A DNA stretch of 22,908 bases. Source: an uncultured Christensenella sp. Lineage in GTDB: Bacteria > Bacillota > Clostridia > Christensenellales > Borkfalkiaceae. Positions 1 to 7,052 of this stretch are shown in pieces. Under the pieces are notes generated by a model that did no database searches, was not told where the DNA came from, and was given only the letters and a program-made list of their open reading frames with translations. Location: positions 18,447 through 41,354 of the forward strand of contig CAJUGP010000019.1 of assembly GCA_910586365.1 (NCBI GenBank), given 5' to 3'. Position 1 is the first letter of the stretch. Each line of letters starts with the position of its first letter. The position numbers and the translations under genes were made by a program.

Positions 1-266
1 TTCCGAGCTTGCCGAGGAATCTCTGACGAGATGTTTCGACTGCGCTCAACATGACAAGTGAACCATCTCTTCTGCTCACGACAAGGGAATCGTCTCTTCC
101 GCTCAACATGACAGGGGAAAAGAGGTGATCTGCGTATTACTGTCATTCCGGTCGTTTTTGTGCGTATTACTGTCATTCCGAGCTTGCCGAGGAATCTCTG
201 ACGAGATGTTTCGACTGCGCTCAACATGACGGGGAAAACGATGTGTTCCGCTCAACATGACGGGAA
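1..266. repeat. Dispersed hairpin repeat, two full copies plus fragments
   Basis: A 55-base unit at 1-55 recurs without change at 176-230. In the second copy the unit is preceded by TGTCA, and the whole can fold on itself: the outer arms read TGTCATTCC at one end and CAACATGACG at the other, and the centre is ATCTC-tgac-GAGAT (194-207). A 20-base stretch ending in TGTCATTCCG is also repeated at 131-150 and 161-180. Shorter fragments containing CTCAACATGAC lie at 98-116 and 244-262. The same family, in degenerate form, builds the array near 16000. No gene is visible in 1-277. The element resembles the non-coding palindromic repeats scattered through many Clostridia, and the contig starts inside a copy, as expected for an assembly break. 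Confidence 0.85.
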
Positions 267-277
267 AGTTTCCGTTT

Positions 278-1378
278 TTACACGTTAAAACGGAAGAGCA
301 CGACGTCGCCGTCTTTCATCACGTATTCCTTGCCTTCCGAACGGACTTTGCCTTTTTCGCGCGCGCCCGCAAGTCCGCCGCACTCCAAAAGAATGTCCCA
401 TTCCACGACCTCGGCGCGGATAAATCCTTTTTCAAAATCGGTGTGGATTTTTCCCGCCGCCTGCGGCGCTTTCGTGCCTTTTACGATCGTCCAGGCGCGT
501 GTTTCCTTCTCGCCTGCGGTCAAATACGAGATCAAGCCCAAGAGCGCGTAAGAGGCTTTTATGAGCTTATCGAGTCCGCTTTCCTTCAAGCCGAAGTCCG
601 CGAGAAAAATTTCTCTGTCCTCTTCGGAAAGCTCCGAAAGCTCTTCTTCGGTTTTCGCGCACACGACGATGACCTGCGCGCCGTGTTTTTGGGCGTAGTC
701 TTTGACTTTCTGCACGAGGGGAAGGGTGTTTTCGTCGGCGGCAATGTCGTTTTCCGCAATGTTCGCGCAGTAGACGACGGGTTTCGAGGAAAGAAGAAAC
801 ACGTTGTCGAGCATGATTTTTTCGTCGTCGGTCACGTCGAGCGAGCTTGCGGGGTTTTCTCCTTCAAGGTGCGCCTTTAATTTTTGCAGAAAGGCAAATT
901 CCGCCGCCGCGTTCTTATCCGCTCCGCCGCGCGCGGCGTTTTTGATGCGGTCGAGGCGCTTTTCCACCGTTTCGACGTCGGAAAGAATAAGCTCTAAATT
1001 GATGGTTTCGATGTCGCGCACGGGATCGACCGAGTTTTCGACGTGCGTCACGTTCGCGTCCTCGAAACACCGCACGACGTGTACGACGGCGTCGACCTCG
1101 CGGATATGCGAGAGGAATTTATTTCCCAAGCCTTCGCCGCGGCTTGCGCCCTTCACAAGCCCCGCGATATCGACGAATTCGATGACGGCGGGGGTCACTT
1201 TTTTGCTGTTGTACAGCGCGGCTAACTTGTCGAGCCGATCGTCGGGAACAGCCACCACGCCCACGTTGGGTTCGATGGTGCAGAAGGGATAATTGGCGGC
1301 TTCCGCGCCCGCATGCGTAATCGCGTTGAATAAAGTGGATTTGCCTACGTTCGGTAAGCCCACAACTCCGAGTTTCAT
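278..1378 (-). CDS. ychF: Redox-regulated ATPase YchF (Obg-like GTPase family)
   Basis: This is a 366-residue TRAFAC-class P-loop NTPase of the YchF/OLA1 family, which prefers ATP, binds ribosomes and is linked to stress and translation. The P-loop GLPNVGKST is at residues 7-15. The G3 region reads DIAGLVKGASRGEGLG. The G4 position reads NIAE rather than NKxD, the known reason the family does not prefer GTP. The C-terminal TGS domain ends the protein with the typical TGEKETRAW and DGDVVLFRFNV segments. The start at 1378 is chosen because MKLGVVGLPNVGK is the family N-terminus and AAGGAG lies about 7 bases upstream; an in-frame start at 1456 would run through the promoter. Length matches the family. 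The gene diverges from argS. Confidence 0.96.
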   Translation of the reverse strand: MKLGVVGLPNVGKSTLFNAITHAGAEAANYPFCTIEPNVGVVAVPDDRLDKLAALYNSKKVTPAVIEFVDIAGLVKGASRGEGLGNKFLSHIREVDAVVHVVRCFEDANVTHVENSVDPVRDIETINLELILSDVETVEKRLDRIKNAARGGADKNAAAEFAFLQKLKAHLEGENPASSLDVTDDEKIMLDNVFLLSSKPVVYCANIAENDIAADENTLPLVQKVKDYAQKHGAQVIVVCAKTEEELSELSEEDREIFLADFGLKESGLDKLIKASYALLGLISYLTAGEKETRAWTIVKGTKAPQAAGKIHTDFEKGFIRAEVVEWDILLECGGLAGAREKGKVRSEGKEYVMKDGDVVLFRFNV

Positions 1379-1427
1379 AAAATACTCCTTATAATACCGT
1401 AAAGCGCGGCTTGCAATCTTTGTTTTC

Positions 1428-1494
1428 ATTATACAACAAACTTGTAAAATCGGCAAGTCTTTCGCTTGCCGATTTTGGCCTTTTGTGGTACAAT
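1428..1494. promoter_or_regulatory. Symmetric divergent promoters of ychF and argS
   Basis: Plus strand: -35 TTGCCG at 1466-1471, a 17-base spacer and -10 TACAAT at 1489-1494 with a TGN extension. Minus strand: -35 TTGCCG (plus 1451-1456), a 17-base spacer and -10 TATAAT (plus 1428-1433). The two -35 boxes are arms of one inverted repeat, AAATCGGCAAG and its complement, separated by about 8 bases. The sites are read directly; promoter activity is inferred. Confidence 0.8.
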
Positions 1495-1521
1495 TACTTC
1501 AAGTTAGAAGAGGAAAACGGT

Positions 1522-3181
1522 ATGAATTATAAAAAGTATCTTGCGCAGAAAATTACGATCGAAGGAGTGAGCGCCGAGGAACTCGAAGAAGCGCTTACGG
1601 TGCCGCCCGATCAAACGATGGGCGATTATGCGCTGCCCTGTTTCAAATTCGCAAAAACGCTGCGCAAAAGCCCCGTAGTCATCGCGCAAACGCTTGCGGA
1701 TCAAATCGAATGCGACGGCGTGATCGCGTCGGTCGCCGCGCTCAACGGGTATCTGAACGTGAAGATGGCGCGCAAGCCGTTCGCGGAAGAAACGCTCTCG
1801 CGCATCGCGCAGGAAGGCGCGCGTTACGGCGGCGGCAGCGACGGCGCGGGCAGAAAGATCTGCATCGATTATTCTTCGGTGAATATCGCAAAACCCTTCC
1901 ATATCGGGCATCTTTCCACAACGGTGCTCGGCGGCGCGCTCTATAAAATTTTCAACTTTCTCGGTTACGAGGCGGTTGGGATCAACCACCTCGGCGATTA
2001 CGGCACGCAGTTCGGCAAACTCATATGCGCCTACAAGCATTGGGGCAAGAAAGAAGAGGTCGAGCGCGGCGGTATTCATGCGATCAATGAATTGTACGTG
2101 CGTTTCAACAACGAGGCGGACGAGGAAATGGAAACCGAAGCGCGCGCGTATTTTCTTCAAATCGAGAACGGCGACGAAGAGGCGAACGCGCTGTTCGAGT
2201 GGTTCAAAGCGCTTACCCTCGAATACGTAAAGGGCATTTACGAAAAGCTGCACATTACCTTCGATTCCTATGCGGGCGAGCGGTTTTATACCGATAAGAT
2301 GCAGCCCGTGATCGACGAGCTGCGCCAAAAGAATCTGCTGAAAGAGAGCAACGGCGCAAGCATCGTCGATTTGGAAGAATACGGCATGCCGCCTTGTCTG
2401 ATTTTGCGTTCGGACGGCGCGTCACTCTACGCCACGCGCGATCTTGCCGCGGCGCTCTACCGTAAAAAGACGTACGATTTCGAGAAATGCCTGTACGTCG
2501 TCGCCTATCAGCAGAATCTGCATTTCAAACAGGTTTTCAAGGTGCTCGAGCTTATGGGCAAAGAATGGGCGCAGGACCTTGTTCACGTCGCTTACGGCAT
2601 GGTATCGCTCGAGGACGGCGCCATGTCTACGCGTAAAGGCAAAGTCGTTTGGCTCGAGGACGTCATCGCAAAGTGCGAGGAAAAGGCGTACGCGATCGTT
2701 TCGGAAAAGAATCCCGCGCTCGAAAAGAAGCGCGAGGTCGCGGAAAAAGTGGGCGTGGGCGCGGTGATCTTCGGCGCGCTGTGCAACAATAAAATCAAAG
2801 ACATTGTTTTTTCGTACGATAAAGCGCTCAATTTCGACGGCGAAACAAGCGTGTACGTGCAGTATACCTGCGCGCGCGCGGCGTCCGTGTTGAGCAAGGC
2901 GGGCGCGGAGATTGCGTGCGGCGTCATGGAGCCGTGCGACGTCGAGTACGAGCTGATCAAGGCGTTGGCGCAGTTCCCCGACGTCGTGCGCTCCGCGGCA
3001 AAAAATTACGAGCCGAGCATAATTGCGCGTGACTGGAGTTCAGAAGTGTGCTCTTCCGATCTAAATTCTGCAAGCGGAAAAAGAACTTCGCGCGTATCGG
3101 CTGTCGCTCACGCAGGCGACGCTGCGCGTGCTGACCAACGCGCTGGGGCTTTTGGGAATCGGCGTTCCCGAGAAGATGTAA
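1522..3181 (+). CDS. argS: Arginyl-tRNA synthetase, interrupted by adapter sequence
   Basis: Class I synthetase that charges tRNA-Arg. The ATG at 1522 follows GAGGAAA; longer in-frame starts run back through the promoter. The HIGH motif is at residues 127-130 (PFHIGHLS), the KMSKS equivalent is MSTRKG at 368-373, and the DALR anticodon-binding domain begins near residue 455. The genuine reading frame stops at about residue 503 (EPSIIAR), where 34 bases of Illumina adapter are inserted. The true C-terminus resumes at 3065 in another frame as ILQAEKELRAY and ends GLLGIGVPEKM at the TAA at 3179-3181. By comparison with the family about 17 residues are missing, which would restore roughly 558 residues. 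The apparent ORF running on to 3414 is a product of the frameshift. The organism's gene is most likely intact. A HAD phosphatase starts 3 bases after the stop. Confidence 0.93.
3029..3062 (+). other. Illumina TruSeq read-2 adapter embedded in the assembly
   Basis: These 34 bases match the TruSeq read-2 adapter (it begins GTGACTGGAGTTCAG and ends GCTCTTCCGATCT) at all positions but one, an A for C at 3045. Translated in the argS frame it gives the peptide DWSSEVCSSDL, which is the translation of this adapter with one substitution. It replaces a short part of argS and shifts the frame. It is an assembly artefact, not biology. Confidence 0.98.
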
Positions 3182-3184
3182 ATT

Positions 3185-3826
3185 ATGATCAAAGCGATAA
3201 TATTCGATTTAGACGGCACGCTGTTGGATACGCTGCCCGATATTCATTTGAGTTTGAACGAAACGCTGCGTTTGTGCGGTTATCCTGCGGTCACGTTGGA
3301 ACAGACGCGCGCTTATATCGGGAACGGCGCAAAAGATTTGGTGGTGCGCGCGCTTCCTGCGGGCGCGGATACCGAACGCTGCTTTCAAACGTTTACGCAA
3401 ACGTTTTCCCGTAACACAGGGGATCATACGCAGCCGTTCGCAGGGGTGTGCGAAGGTCTTGCGCGGCTGAAAGCGCAGGGATATCGGCTTGCCGTCGTCA
3501 CCAACAAGCCGCAGTATGCGACGCATACCCTTGCGGAAAAGTTCTTTGCCGATCTGTTTGAATGCGTGATCGGCGACGACGGAACGTTTCCGCGTAAGCC
3601 CGATCCGGCGGCGGCGCGGTATTGTGCGCTCAAAATGCGCGTGCCGTGCGACGAATGTCTGTTCGTCGGCGACGGCGAAACGGACGTGCAGACGGCTCGG
3701 AACGCGGGCATGCGCGGCGTTGCCGTGCTCTGGGGATACCGCTCGCAGGCGCAGCTTTCGGCGGCGGGGGCGGTCGATTTCGTGCGCGATTTTGCCGAAT
3801 TGGAAAATTTTGTTAAAAATTCATAA
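3185..3826 (+). CDS. HAD hydrolase, phosphoglycolate phosphatase type
   Basis: A 213-residue haloacid dehalogenase superfamily phosphatase with an alpha-helical cap, close to Gph and PpaX. Motif I FDLDGTLLDT (residues 7-16) holds the nucleophile Asp8 and acid Asp10. The motif II threonine lies in VVTNKPQYAT, the motif III lysine is in RKPDP, and motif IV is FVGDGETD. Such enzymes hydrolyse 2-phosphoglycolate or related small phosphate esters, and in Bacillus relatives pyrophosphate. The exact substrate cannot be told from sequence. The ATG lies 3 bases after the argS stop with only a weak GAGAAG upstream, so it is probably translated by coupling with argS. Confidence 0.9.
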   Translation: MIKAIIFDLDGTLLDTLPDIHLSLNETLRLCGYPAVTLEQTRAYIGNGAKDLVVRALPAGADTERCFQTFTQTFSRNTGDHTQPFAGVCEGLARLKAQGYRLAVVTNKPQYATHTLAEKFFADLFECVIGDDGTFPRKPDPAAARYCALKMRVPCDECLFVGDGETDVQTARNAGMRGVAVLWGYRSQAQLSAAGAVDFVRDFAELENFVKNS

Positions 3827-3844
3827 AAATTTCTTGTTTTACTA

Positions 3845-3873
3845 TTGATATTTAGTCTTATTTATGTTATAAT
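3845..3873 (+). promoter_or_regulatory. Sigma-A type promoter of the rubrerythrin gene
   Basis: TTGATA at 3845-3850, a 17-base spacer and TATAAT at 3868-3873, in an AT-rich gap after the phosphatase gene. The predicted transcript starts near 3880, leaving a leader of about 38 bases with AGGAG at 3904-3908. I see no clear PerR-type operator. Confidence 0.8.
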
Positions 3874-3917
3874 AGACTCAGCTTTTAGGCAAATAAATTT
3901 ATCAGGAGATTGATATC

Positions 3918-4442
3918 ATGAAGAAATGTGCGGTTTGCGGAGAAATTGTAGAAGACGGCGTATCGGTTTGCCCCGTATGCAAGGCGACGAAGTTCGTTCC
4001 CGTTGACGATGCGGGCTTTGCCTGCGAACACCACGTCGGCGACGGCAAGGTGGAAGATAAAGAGGTCATGGATGGACTTCGCGCCAACTTTGAAGGCGAG
4101 TGCTGCGAGGTAGGCATGTACCTTGCAATGGCGCGCGTGGCGGAGCGCGAGGGCTATCCCGAGATCGCCGAGGCGTATAAGCGTTACGCATACGAAGAAG
4201 CGGAGCACGCAAGCAAATTCGCGGAGCTGTTAGGCGAAGTCGTTACCGACAGTACGCAGAAGAATTTGGAGCTGCGCGCGGCGGCGGAAACGGGCGCGTG
4301 CGCGGGTAAACTGTCGCTTGCAAAACGCGCGAAGGAACTCGGTTACGACGCGATCCACGATACCGTGCACGAAATGGCAAAGGACGAGGCAAGACACGGC
4401 GCAGGCTTCAAGGGAATGCTGAAACGCTATTTCGGGAAGTAA
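3918..4442 (+). CDS. Reverse rubrerythrin (rubredoxin domain first)
   Basis: A 174-residue cytoplasmic non-haem iron protein. Residues 1-30 form a rubredoxin-like iron site with Cys4, Cys7, Cys18 and Cys21. The rest is a ferritin-like four-helix domain with the di-iron ligand motifs FEGECCEVGMY, EEAEHASKF and DEARHGAGF. In classic rubrerythrin the rubredoxin domain is at the C-terminus; this N-terminal order is that of the clostridial reverse rubrerythrins, which reduce hydrogen peroxide and oxygen with electrons from NADH via rubredoxin partners. AGGAG at 3904-3908 supports the start. The gene stands alone between its own promoter and terminator, which suits a stress-induced single-gene unit in an anaerobe. 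Confidence 0.94.
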   Translation: MKKCAVCGEIVEDGVSVCPVCKATKFVPVDDAGFACEHHVGDGKVEDKEVMDGLRANFEGECCEVGMYLAMARVAEREGYPEIAEAYKRYAYEEAEHASKFAELLGEVVTDSTQKNLELRAAAETGACAGKLSLAKRAKELGYDAIHDTVHEMAKDEARHGAGFKGMLKRYFGK

Positions 4443-4458
4443 TAACGATTAGAAGATT

Positions 4459-4487
4459 AAAAAGAGCGGGTTATACCCGCTCTTTTT
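4459..4487 (+). terminator. Intrinsic terminator after rubrerythrin
   Basis: A 12-bp stem AAAAAGAGCGGG, loop TTATA, complementary arm CCCGCTCTTTTT, running into a T tract ending at 4488. It lies 17 bases after the rubrerythrin stop. Confidence 0.95.
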
Positions 4488-4513
4488 TGTGACATAAAAA
4501 AGCCGTTTTTATA

Positions 4514-4542
4514 TTGACAATTTCATATAAACATGCTACAAT
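4514..4542 (+). promoter_or_regulatory. Strong promoter of the non-coding RNA candidate
   Basis: Consensus -35 TTGACA at 4514-4519, a 17-base spacer and -10 TACAAT at 4537-4542. The predicted start, 7 bases on, is G4549, which is one base inside the long inverted repeat that begins at 4548. Confidence 0.85.
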
Positions 4543-4548
4543 AATCGC

Positions 4549-4690
4549 GCTACACAACTTTAATATTCCGATATGTGGCGTACAATGCGAATTTGTACCG
4601 CTGTTTTTTCCGCATATCGGGAAAGTTGTGTAGCGACAATCAGGCGGTTACTTTTTCGGGGTGTGCCGCTCGATTGCGGCACACTTTTTT
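4549..4690 (+). ncRNA. Candidate structured small RNA or attenuating leader
   Basis: About 142 nt defined by a near-consensus promoter at one end and an intrinsic terminator at the other. Its 5' part is a long hairpin (4548-4635): a perfect 14-bp base stem CGCTACACAACTTT, an asymmetric internal loop, an 11-bp stem CCGATATGTGG with one G-U pair, and an inner GTACAA/TTGTAC hairpin at about 4580-4598. A single-stranded stretch of about 17-25 bases then leads to the terminator. An outer stem TTTTCGGG (4653-4660) with CCCGAAAA (4696-4703) could enclose the terminator, giving a possible switch for the gene that starts 35 bases downstream. I do not recognise a known riboswitch, T-box or 6S RNA. Whether it is a free sRNA or a leader cannot be decided from sequence. 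Confidence 0.6.
4661..4690 (+). terminator. Intrinsic terminator of the RNA candidate
   Basis: A perfect 9-bp stem GTGTGCCGC, loop TCGATT, GCGGCACAC, followed at once by six T residues (4685-4690). It precedes a gene rather than following one, which is what suggests an RNA gene or attenuation. Confidence 0.9.
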
Positions 4691-4725
4691 ATTTGCCCGA
4701 AAATAATTTTTATGAGGTGTTTGTT

Positions 4726-5091
4726 GTGTTTCAAAAAAATGACAGGTTTCTATTTGCGGCTCGGATTGTTTTTATTGTGCTTACCGTTATCGGTGTTTTA
4801 GTCTCGATGATTTATCCGATTTATTGGGCTATCAAAACGGAAAACGGATTTTATGCGTTTTATATCGTTTTGTATTTTGCTCCGTGTGTAGTTTTTGTTG
4901 TGTTCTGGAATTTGTTTCTGGCTTTTTTGGTCGACGTGAAGTTGATCCGAAATAAGTTATATCAAGAAGATAATACGACTTTTTGCGAGTTTATCGGTAA
5001 CGTTCATGCAAAAACAGAAGTTCTTCCCGAGGCAAAACCGCAAAAGAAAGAACACGAAGATCAGTCGGATTTTGGCGTGTATGACGATTAA
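4726..5091 (+). CDS. Small two-TM membrane protein, unknown function
   Basis: About 121 residues from a GTG start, chosen because GAGGTG (4714-4719) sits 6 bases upstream. The open frame extends back to 4573, but that would translate the RNA hairpin and terminator. Two hydrophobic segments are visible: FLFAARIVFIVLTVIGVLVSM (about residues 7-27) and a longer one around FAPCVVFVVFWNLFLAFL. A hydrophilic, acidic and lysine-rich tail ends DFGVYDD. I do not recognise a family. Base composition is unlike its neighbours: the line 4741-4800 has 24 of 60 G+C, against 42 of 60 in a clpC line at 9241-9300, so it may have been acquired. Its expression may depend on read-through of the terminator just upstream. 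Confidence 0.6.
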   Translation: MFQKNDRFLFAARIVFIVLTVIGVLVSMIYPIYWAIKTENGFYAFYIVLYFAPCVVFVVFWNLFLAFLVDVKLIRNKLYQEDNTTFCEFIGNVHAKTEVLPEAKPQKKEHEDQSDFGVYDD

Positions 5092-5126
5092 AAAGCTTTA
5101 ACTCTTGTAAATTCCTTCACAATCTT

Positions 5127-5197
5127 GCAGTAGAGTTTGAATTTCACGCTCTACTCACGGTAGAATGATTGACAAACGCGCTCTACTGCGTTATAAT
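5127..5197 (+). promoter_or_regulatory. Consensus promoter with repeated GTAGAG/CTCTAC operator motifs
   Basis: TTGACA at 5169-5174, a 17-base spacer and TATAAT at 5192-5197: a full consensus sigma-A promoter. Four copies of a six-base motif surround it in alternating orientation: GTAGAG at 5130-5135, CTCTAC at 5149-5154, GTAGA at 5160-5164 and CTCTAC at 5181-5186. The outermost pair extends to a perfect 9-base inverted repeat, GCAGTAGAG with CTCTACTGC. The last copy lies in the spacer. Binding by the XRE protein encoded just downstream is a reasonable inference. Confidence 0.75.
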
Positions 5198-5203
5198 TGG
5201 GCT

Positions 5204-5839
5204 ATGGAAGAAGAAAAGAGCGTGCTGACCGACGATCTTGCCGTCACCGTGGGGAAAAACATTATGCGCTTGCGCAGAATGAAAAACATGACGCAGCTCG
5301 ATCTGGCGGAAAAACTCAATTATTCCGATAAGTCCATTTCCAAATGGGAACAGGGGAACGGCATGCCCGACGTGCGGATCCTGGTGCGTCTTGCCGAGCT
5401 TTTTAACGTTTCGCTCGATGATTTGGTGCGCGAACATCCCGAAAAGCAGATCGTACCCAAAAAAACCAAACTCATCCGCAGAATCATCATCATAGCCTGT
5501 TCGGTAGGGCTTTGCTGGCTGGTTGCAACCGTTCTTTACGTTCTTCTCGGGATCTTCGTTCCCGCGATCCAAAAAGATCTGTGGCTGGCGTATCTCTACG
5601 CCGTACCTGTTTCCTCGATCGTCGTTTTGGTGTTCAGCAGTATTTGGAATTACCGCGCGGCGCGCGTCGTATCGCTTTCGGTGCTGGTCTGGACGTTGCT
5701 TGCCTGCGTCTATTTAACGGCGTTTTTATGCGGCTATCGGGAAAACATGTGGCTGCTCTTTCTGATCGGCGTGCCTTTGCAGATACTCACGCTGTTTTTC
5801 TTCGTTTGGTGGAAGGGCGCGAAGATTTCAAAAGAATAA
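5204..5839 (+). CDS. XRE-family regulator with C-terminal membrane domain
   Basis: About 211 residues. Residues 10-75 form a Cro/C1-type helix-turn-helix domain (NIMRLRRMKNMTQLDLAEKL, then SDKSISKWEQGNGMPDV, then LAELFNVSLDDL). A basic linker follows, then about four membrane segments, ending in LFFFVWWKGAKISKE. Membrane-tethered XRE proteins of this shape are common in Clostridia and are mostly uncharacterised; an envelope-sensing role is inference. The ATG at 5204 is preferred: the further upstream in-frame ATG at 5165 lies before the promoter -10 box. There is no ribosome site before 5204, and the predicted transcript start coincides with the ATG, so the mRNA is probably leaderless. Repeated GTAGAG motifs upstream suggest autoregulation. 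Confidence 0.85.
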   Translation: MEEEKSVLTDDLAVTVGKNIMRLRRMKNMTQLDLAEKLNYSDKSISKWEQGNGMPDVRILVRLAELFNVSLDDLVREHPEKQIVPKKTKLIRRIIIIACSVGLCWLVATVLYVLLGIFVPAIQKDLWLAYLYAVPVSSIVVLVFSSIWNYRAARVVSLSVLVWTLLACVYLTAFLCGYRENMWLLFLIGVPLQILTLFFFVWWKGAKISKE

Positions 5840-5851
5840 TTTTGTCATTGC

Positions 5852-5875
5852 GGCGCACCGTGCGGTGCGCCTTTT
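5852..5875 (+). terminator. Intrinsic terminator after the XRE gene
   Basis: GGCGCACC, loop GTGC, GGTGCGCC, then TTTT. It lies between the XRE gene and the next gene, 13 bases after the stop; the T tract is short, so it may leak. Confidence 0.75.
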
Positions 5876-5893
5876 CGGATTTAAGGAGATAAC

Positions 5894-7018
5894 ATGAAAT
5901 ATATCGAAACGGTGCCGCAGGGCGCGGAAGAACGCGCTAAAATGCGCAAACAAATCGTATTGCGCCGCAAAACGCTAACGGTTTTGTGTTTCGCTTGCGC
6001 GTTTGCGGGCATCTTGCTGCTTGTCGCCACGCTTGGCGTGCTGTTGGCGGCGGAGCTTGGCAAGATTTCGGAACAGGTAAAAACGATCCTTTACATTCTC
6101 ACGGGCGCGTTTTTGGGCGGCGCGGTGCTGTTTGCGCTGCTTGCCGTGCTCTTTTCCAAAGCGGGGCAGAGGGCGCTTGCGCGCGAGCAGGATTTTATCG
6201 AGCGGTGCGACGGCGAAAAAAGCTTTTTCGTGGGAGAAGGCACGTTGGCGACGTTCGGAAACGGGCGGCTGACGCTGCACGCGGAAACGGACGGCAGGGT
6301 GATCTTCGTGCCGTATGAGGAAATGCGCTTTTTCTCGGTGTGCACCCGCCACACGCCGTCCGATCGGGGCGAATGGAGCGTCGTGCTCGAAATCCCCGCC
6401 CGTTATATCGCCAAAAACAAGGCGGAAAAAGACGCGCCGCCCGCGCTCGTACAAACCGATTACAAACCGCGCCTGATCACTTGTTTGCAGGAAGAGGGGT
6501 TGGAGCTGATCGGCGAAACGCCCGATCCCGACGGCGGAAGAGAGAAGAAAAAACGTATCTGCGTGAAAAAATTTGTCCGTCCCGATGCCGCCAAACGCAA
6601 GCGCGCGGCGGTGTTTATCGCAATCGGCGCGGTGCTGTTAGCGGCGTCTTTTCCCGTTGCGTTTTGGTGGGAAACGACGGCGGGCACGATCGCGGGCGTG
6701 TTGGGCGCCTTTGTGTTGGGCAGGGCGGTTTATTCTTTCTTGAAGGCGAAAACCGTGCTGGCGCTTTGTCGGGAAGGGTTTTGGTGGAAAGAATCGGCGC
6801 GCAGCGACAGCGTTTTTCTCAAATGGGAAGAAATCACCGAATGCGTAAAAGAAGAGCGCGGCGGAAGAGAGCTGCTTGCCGTGCGCTGTGCATACGGCGC
6901 GTATTATTTCCCCGCGTTCGAGGGAGTGGAGCAGGAAATCGCCGCATTGAAAGAGCGAGGAACGGCGGAGCAAGATTGCTGCGGAAAAACGGTAGACGGA
7001 CAGTTGCCAAATGAGTAA
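5894..7018 (+). CDS. Membrane protein with two TM-pair plus PH-like units, unknown function
   Basis: A 374-residue protein; AAGGAGAT sits 3-4 bases before the ATG. It has an internally duplicated plan: a TM pair at about residues 28-52 and 62-88, a soluble beta-rich segment (EKSFFVGEGTLATFGNGRLTL onwards, with WSVVLEIPARYI), then a second TM pair at about 238-280 and a second soluble segment with the pattern GFWWKESARSDSVFLKWEEI. The motif of a strand, a turn and then W/Y-EEI resembles bacterial PH-like (bPH/YcxB-like) domains, but this is a shape judgement only. It lies immediately upstream of mcsA, where many Bacillota carry ctsR. The mcsA promoter overlaps its 3' end, so the two units are partly separate. 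Confidence 0.75.
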   Translation: MKYIETVPQGAEERAKMRKQIVLRRKTLTVLCFACAFAGILLLVATLGVLLAAELGKISEQVKTILYILTGAFLGGAVLFALLAVLFSKAGQRALAREQDFIERCDGEKSFFVGEGTLATFGNGRLTLHAETDGRVIFVPYEEMRFFSVCTRHTPSDRGEWSVVLEIPARYIAKNKAEKDAPPALVQTDYKPRLITCLQEEGLELIGETPDPDGGREKKKRICVKKFVRPDAAKRKRAAVFIAIGAVLLAASFPVAFWWETTAGTIAGVLGAFVLGRAVYSFLKAKTVLALCREGFWWKESARSDSVFLKWEEITECVKEERGGRELLAVRCAYGAYYFPAFEGVEQEIAALKERGTAEQDCCGKTVDGQLPNE

Positions 7019-7032
7019 CGGAATGCTATACT
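7004..7032 (+). promoter_or_regulatory. Promoter of the mcsA-mcsB-clpC operon
   Basis: TTGCCA at 7004-7009, a 17-base spacer and TATACT at 7027-7032 with a TGN extension. The -35 box lies inside the end of the upstream gene. No CtsR heptad repeat (GGTCAAA-type) and no CIRCE element is visible here. Confidence 0.7.
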
Positions 7033-7052
7033 GAAAGGGAAGGAGTTTACCC

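Noticed and set aside
257..880. Long plus-strand frames opposite ychF
   Set aside because: GC-rich codon bias opens antisense frames; ychF is unambiguous on the minus strand. The same applies to antisense frames over argS, mcsB, clpC, ung and the ferritin-like gene.
3029..3414. A longer argS product with a novel C-terminal tail
   Set aside because: The tail begins with adapter-encoded residues and then reads the wrong frame of the true argS end and the following phosphatase gene.
4548..4635. Insertion-sequence end or MITE
   Set aside because: There is no target-site duplication visible and the promoter and terminator fit the hairpin so precisely that an RNA gene is more economical. I keep it as an alternative only.
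4573..4725. N-terminal extension of the membrane protein upstream of the GTG at 4726
   Set aside because: It would translate a terminator hairpin and has no ribosome site at 4573; GAGGTG supports 4726.
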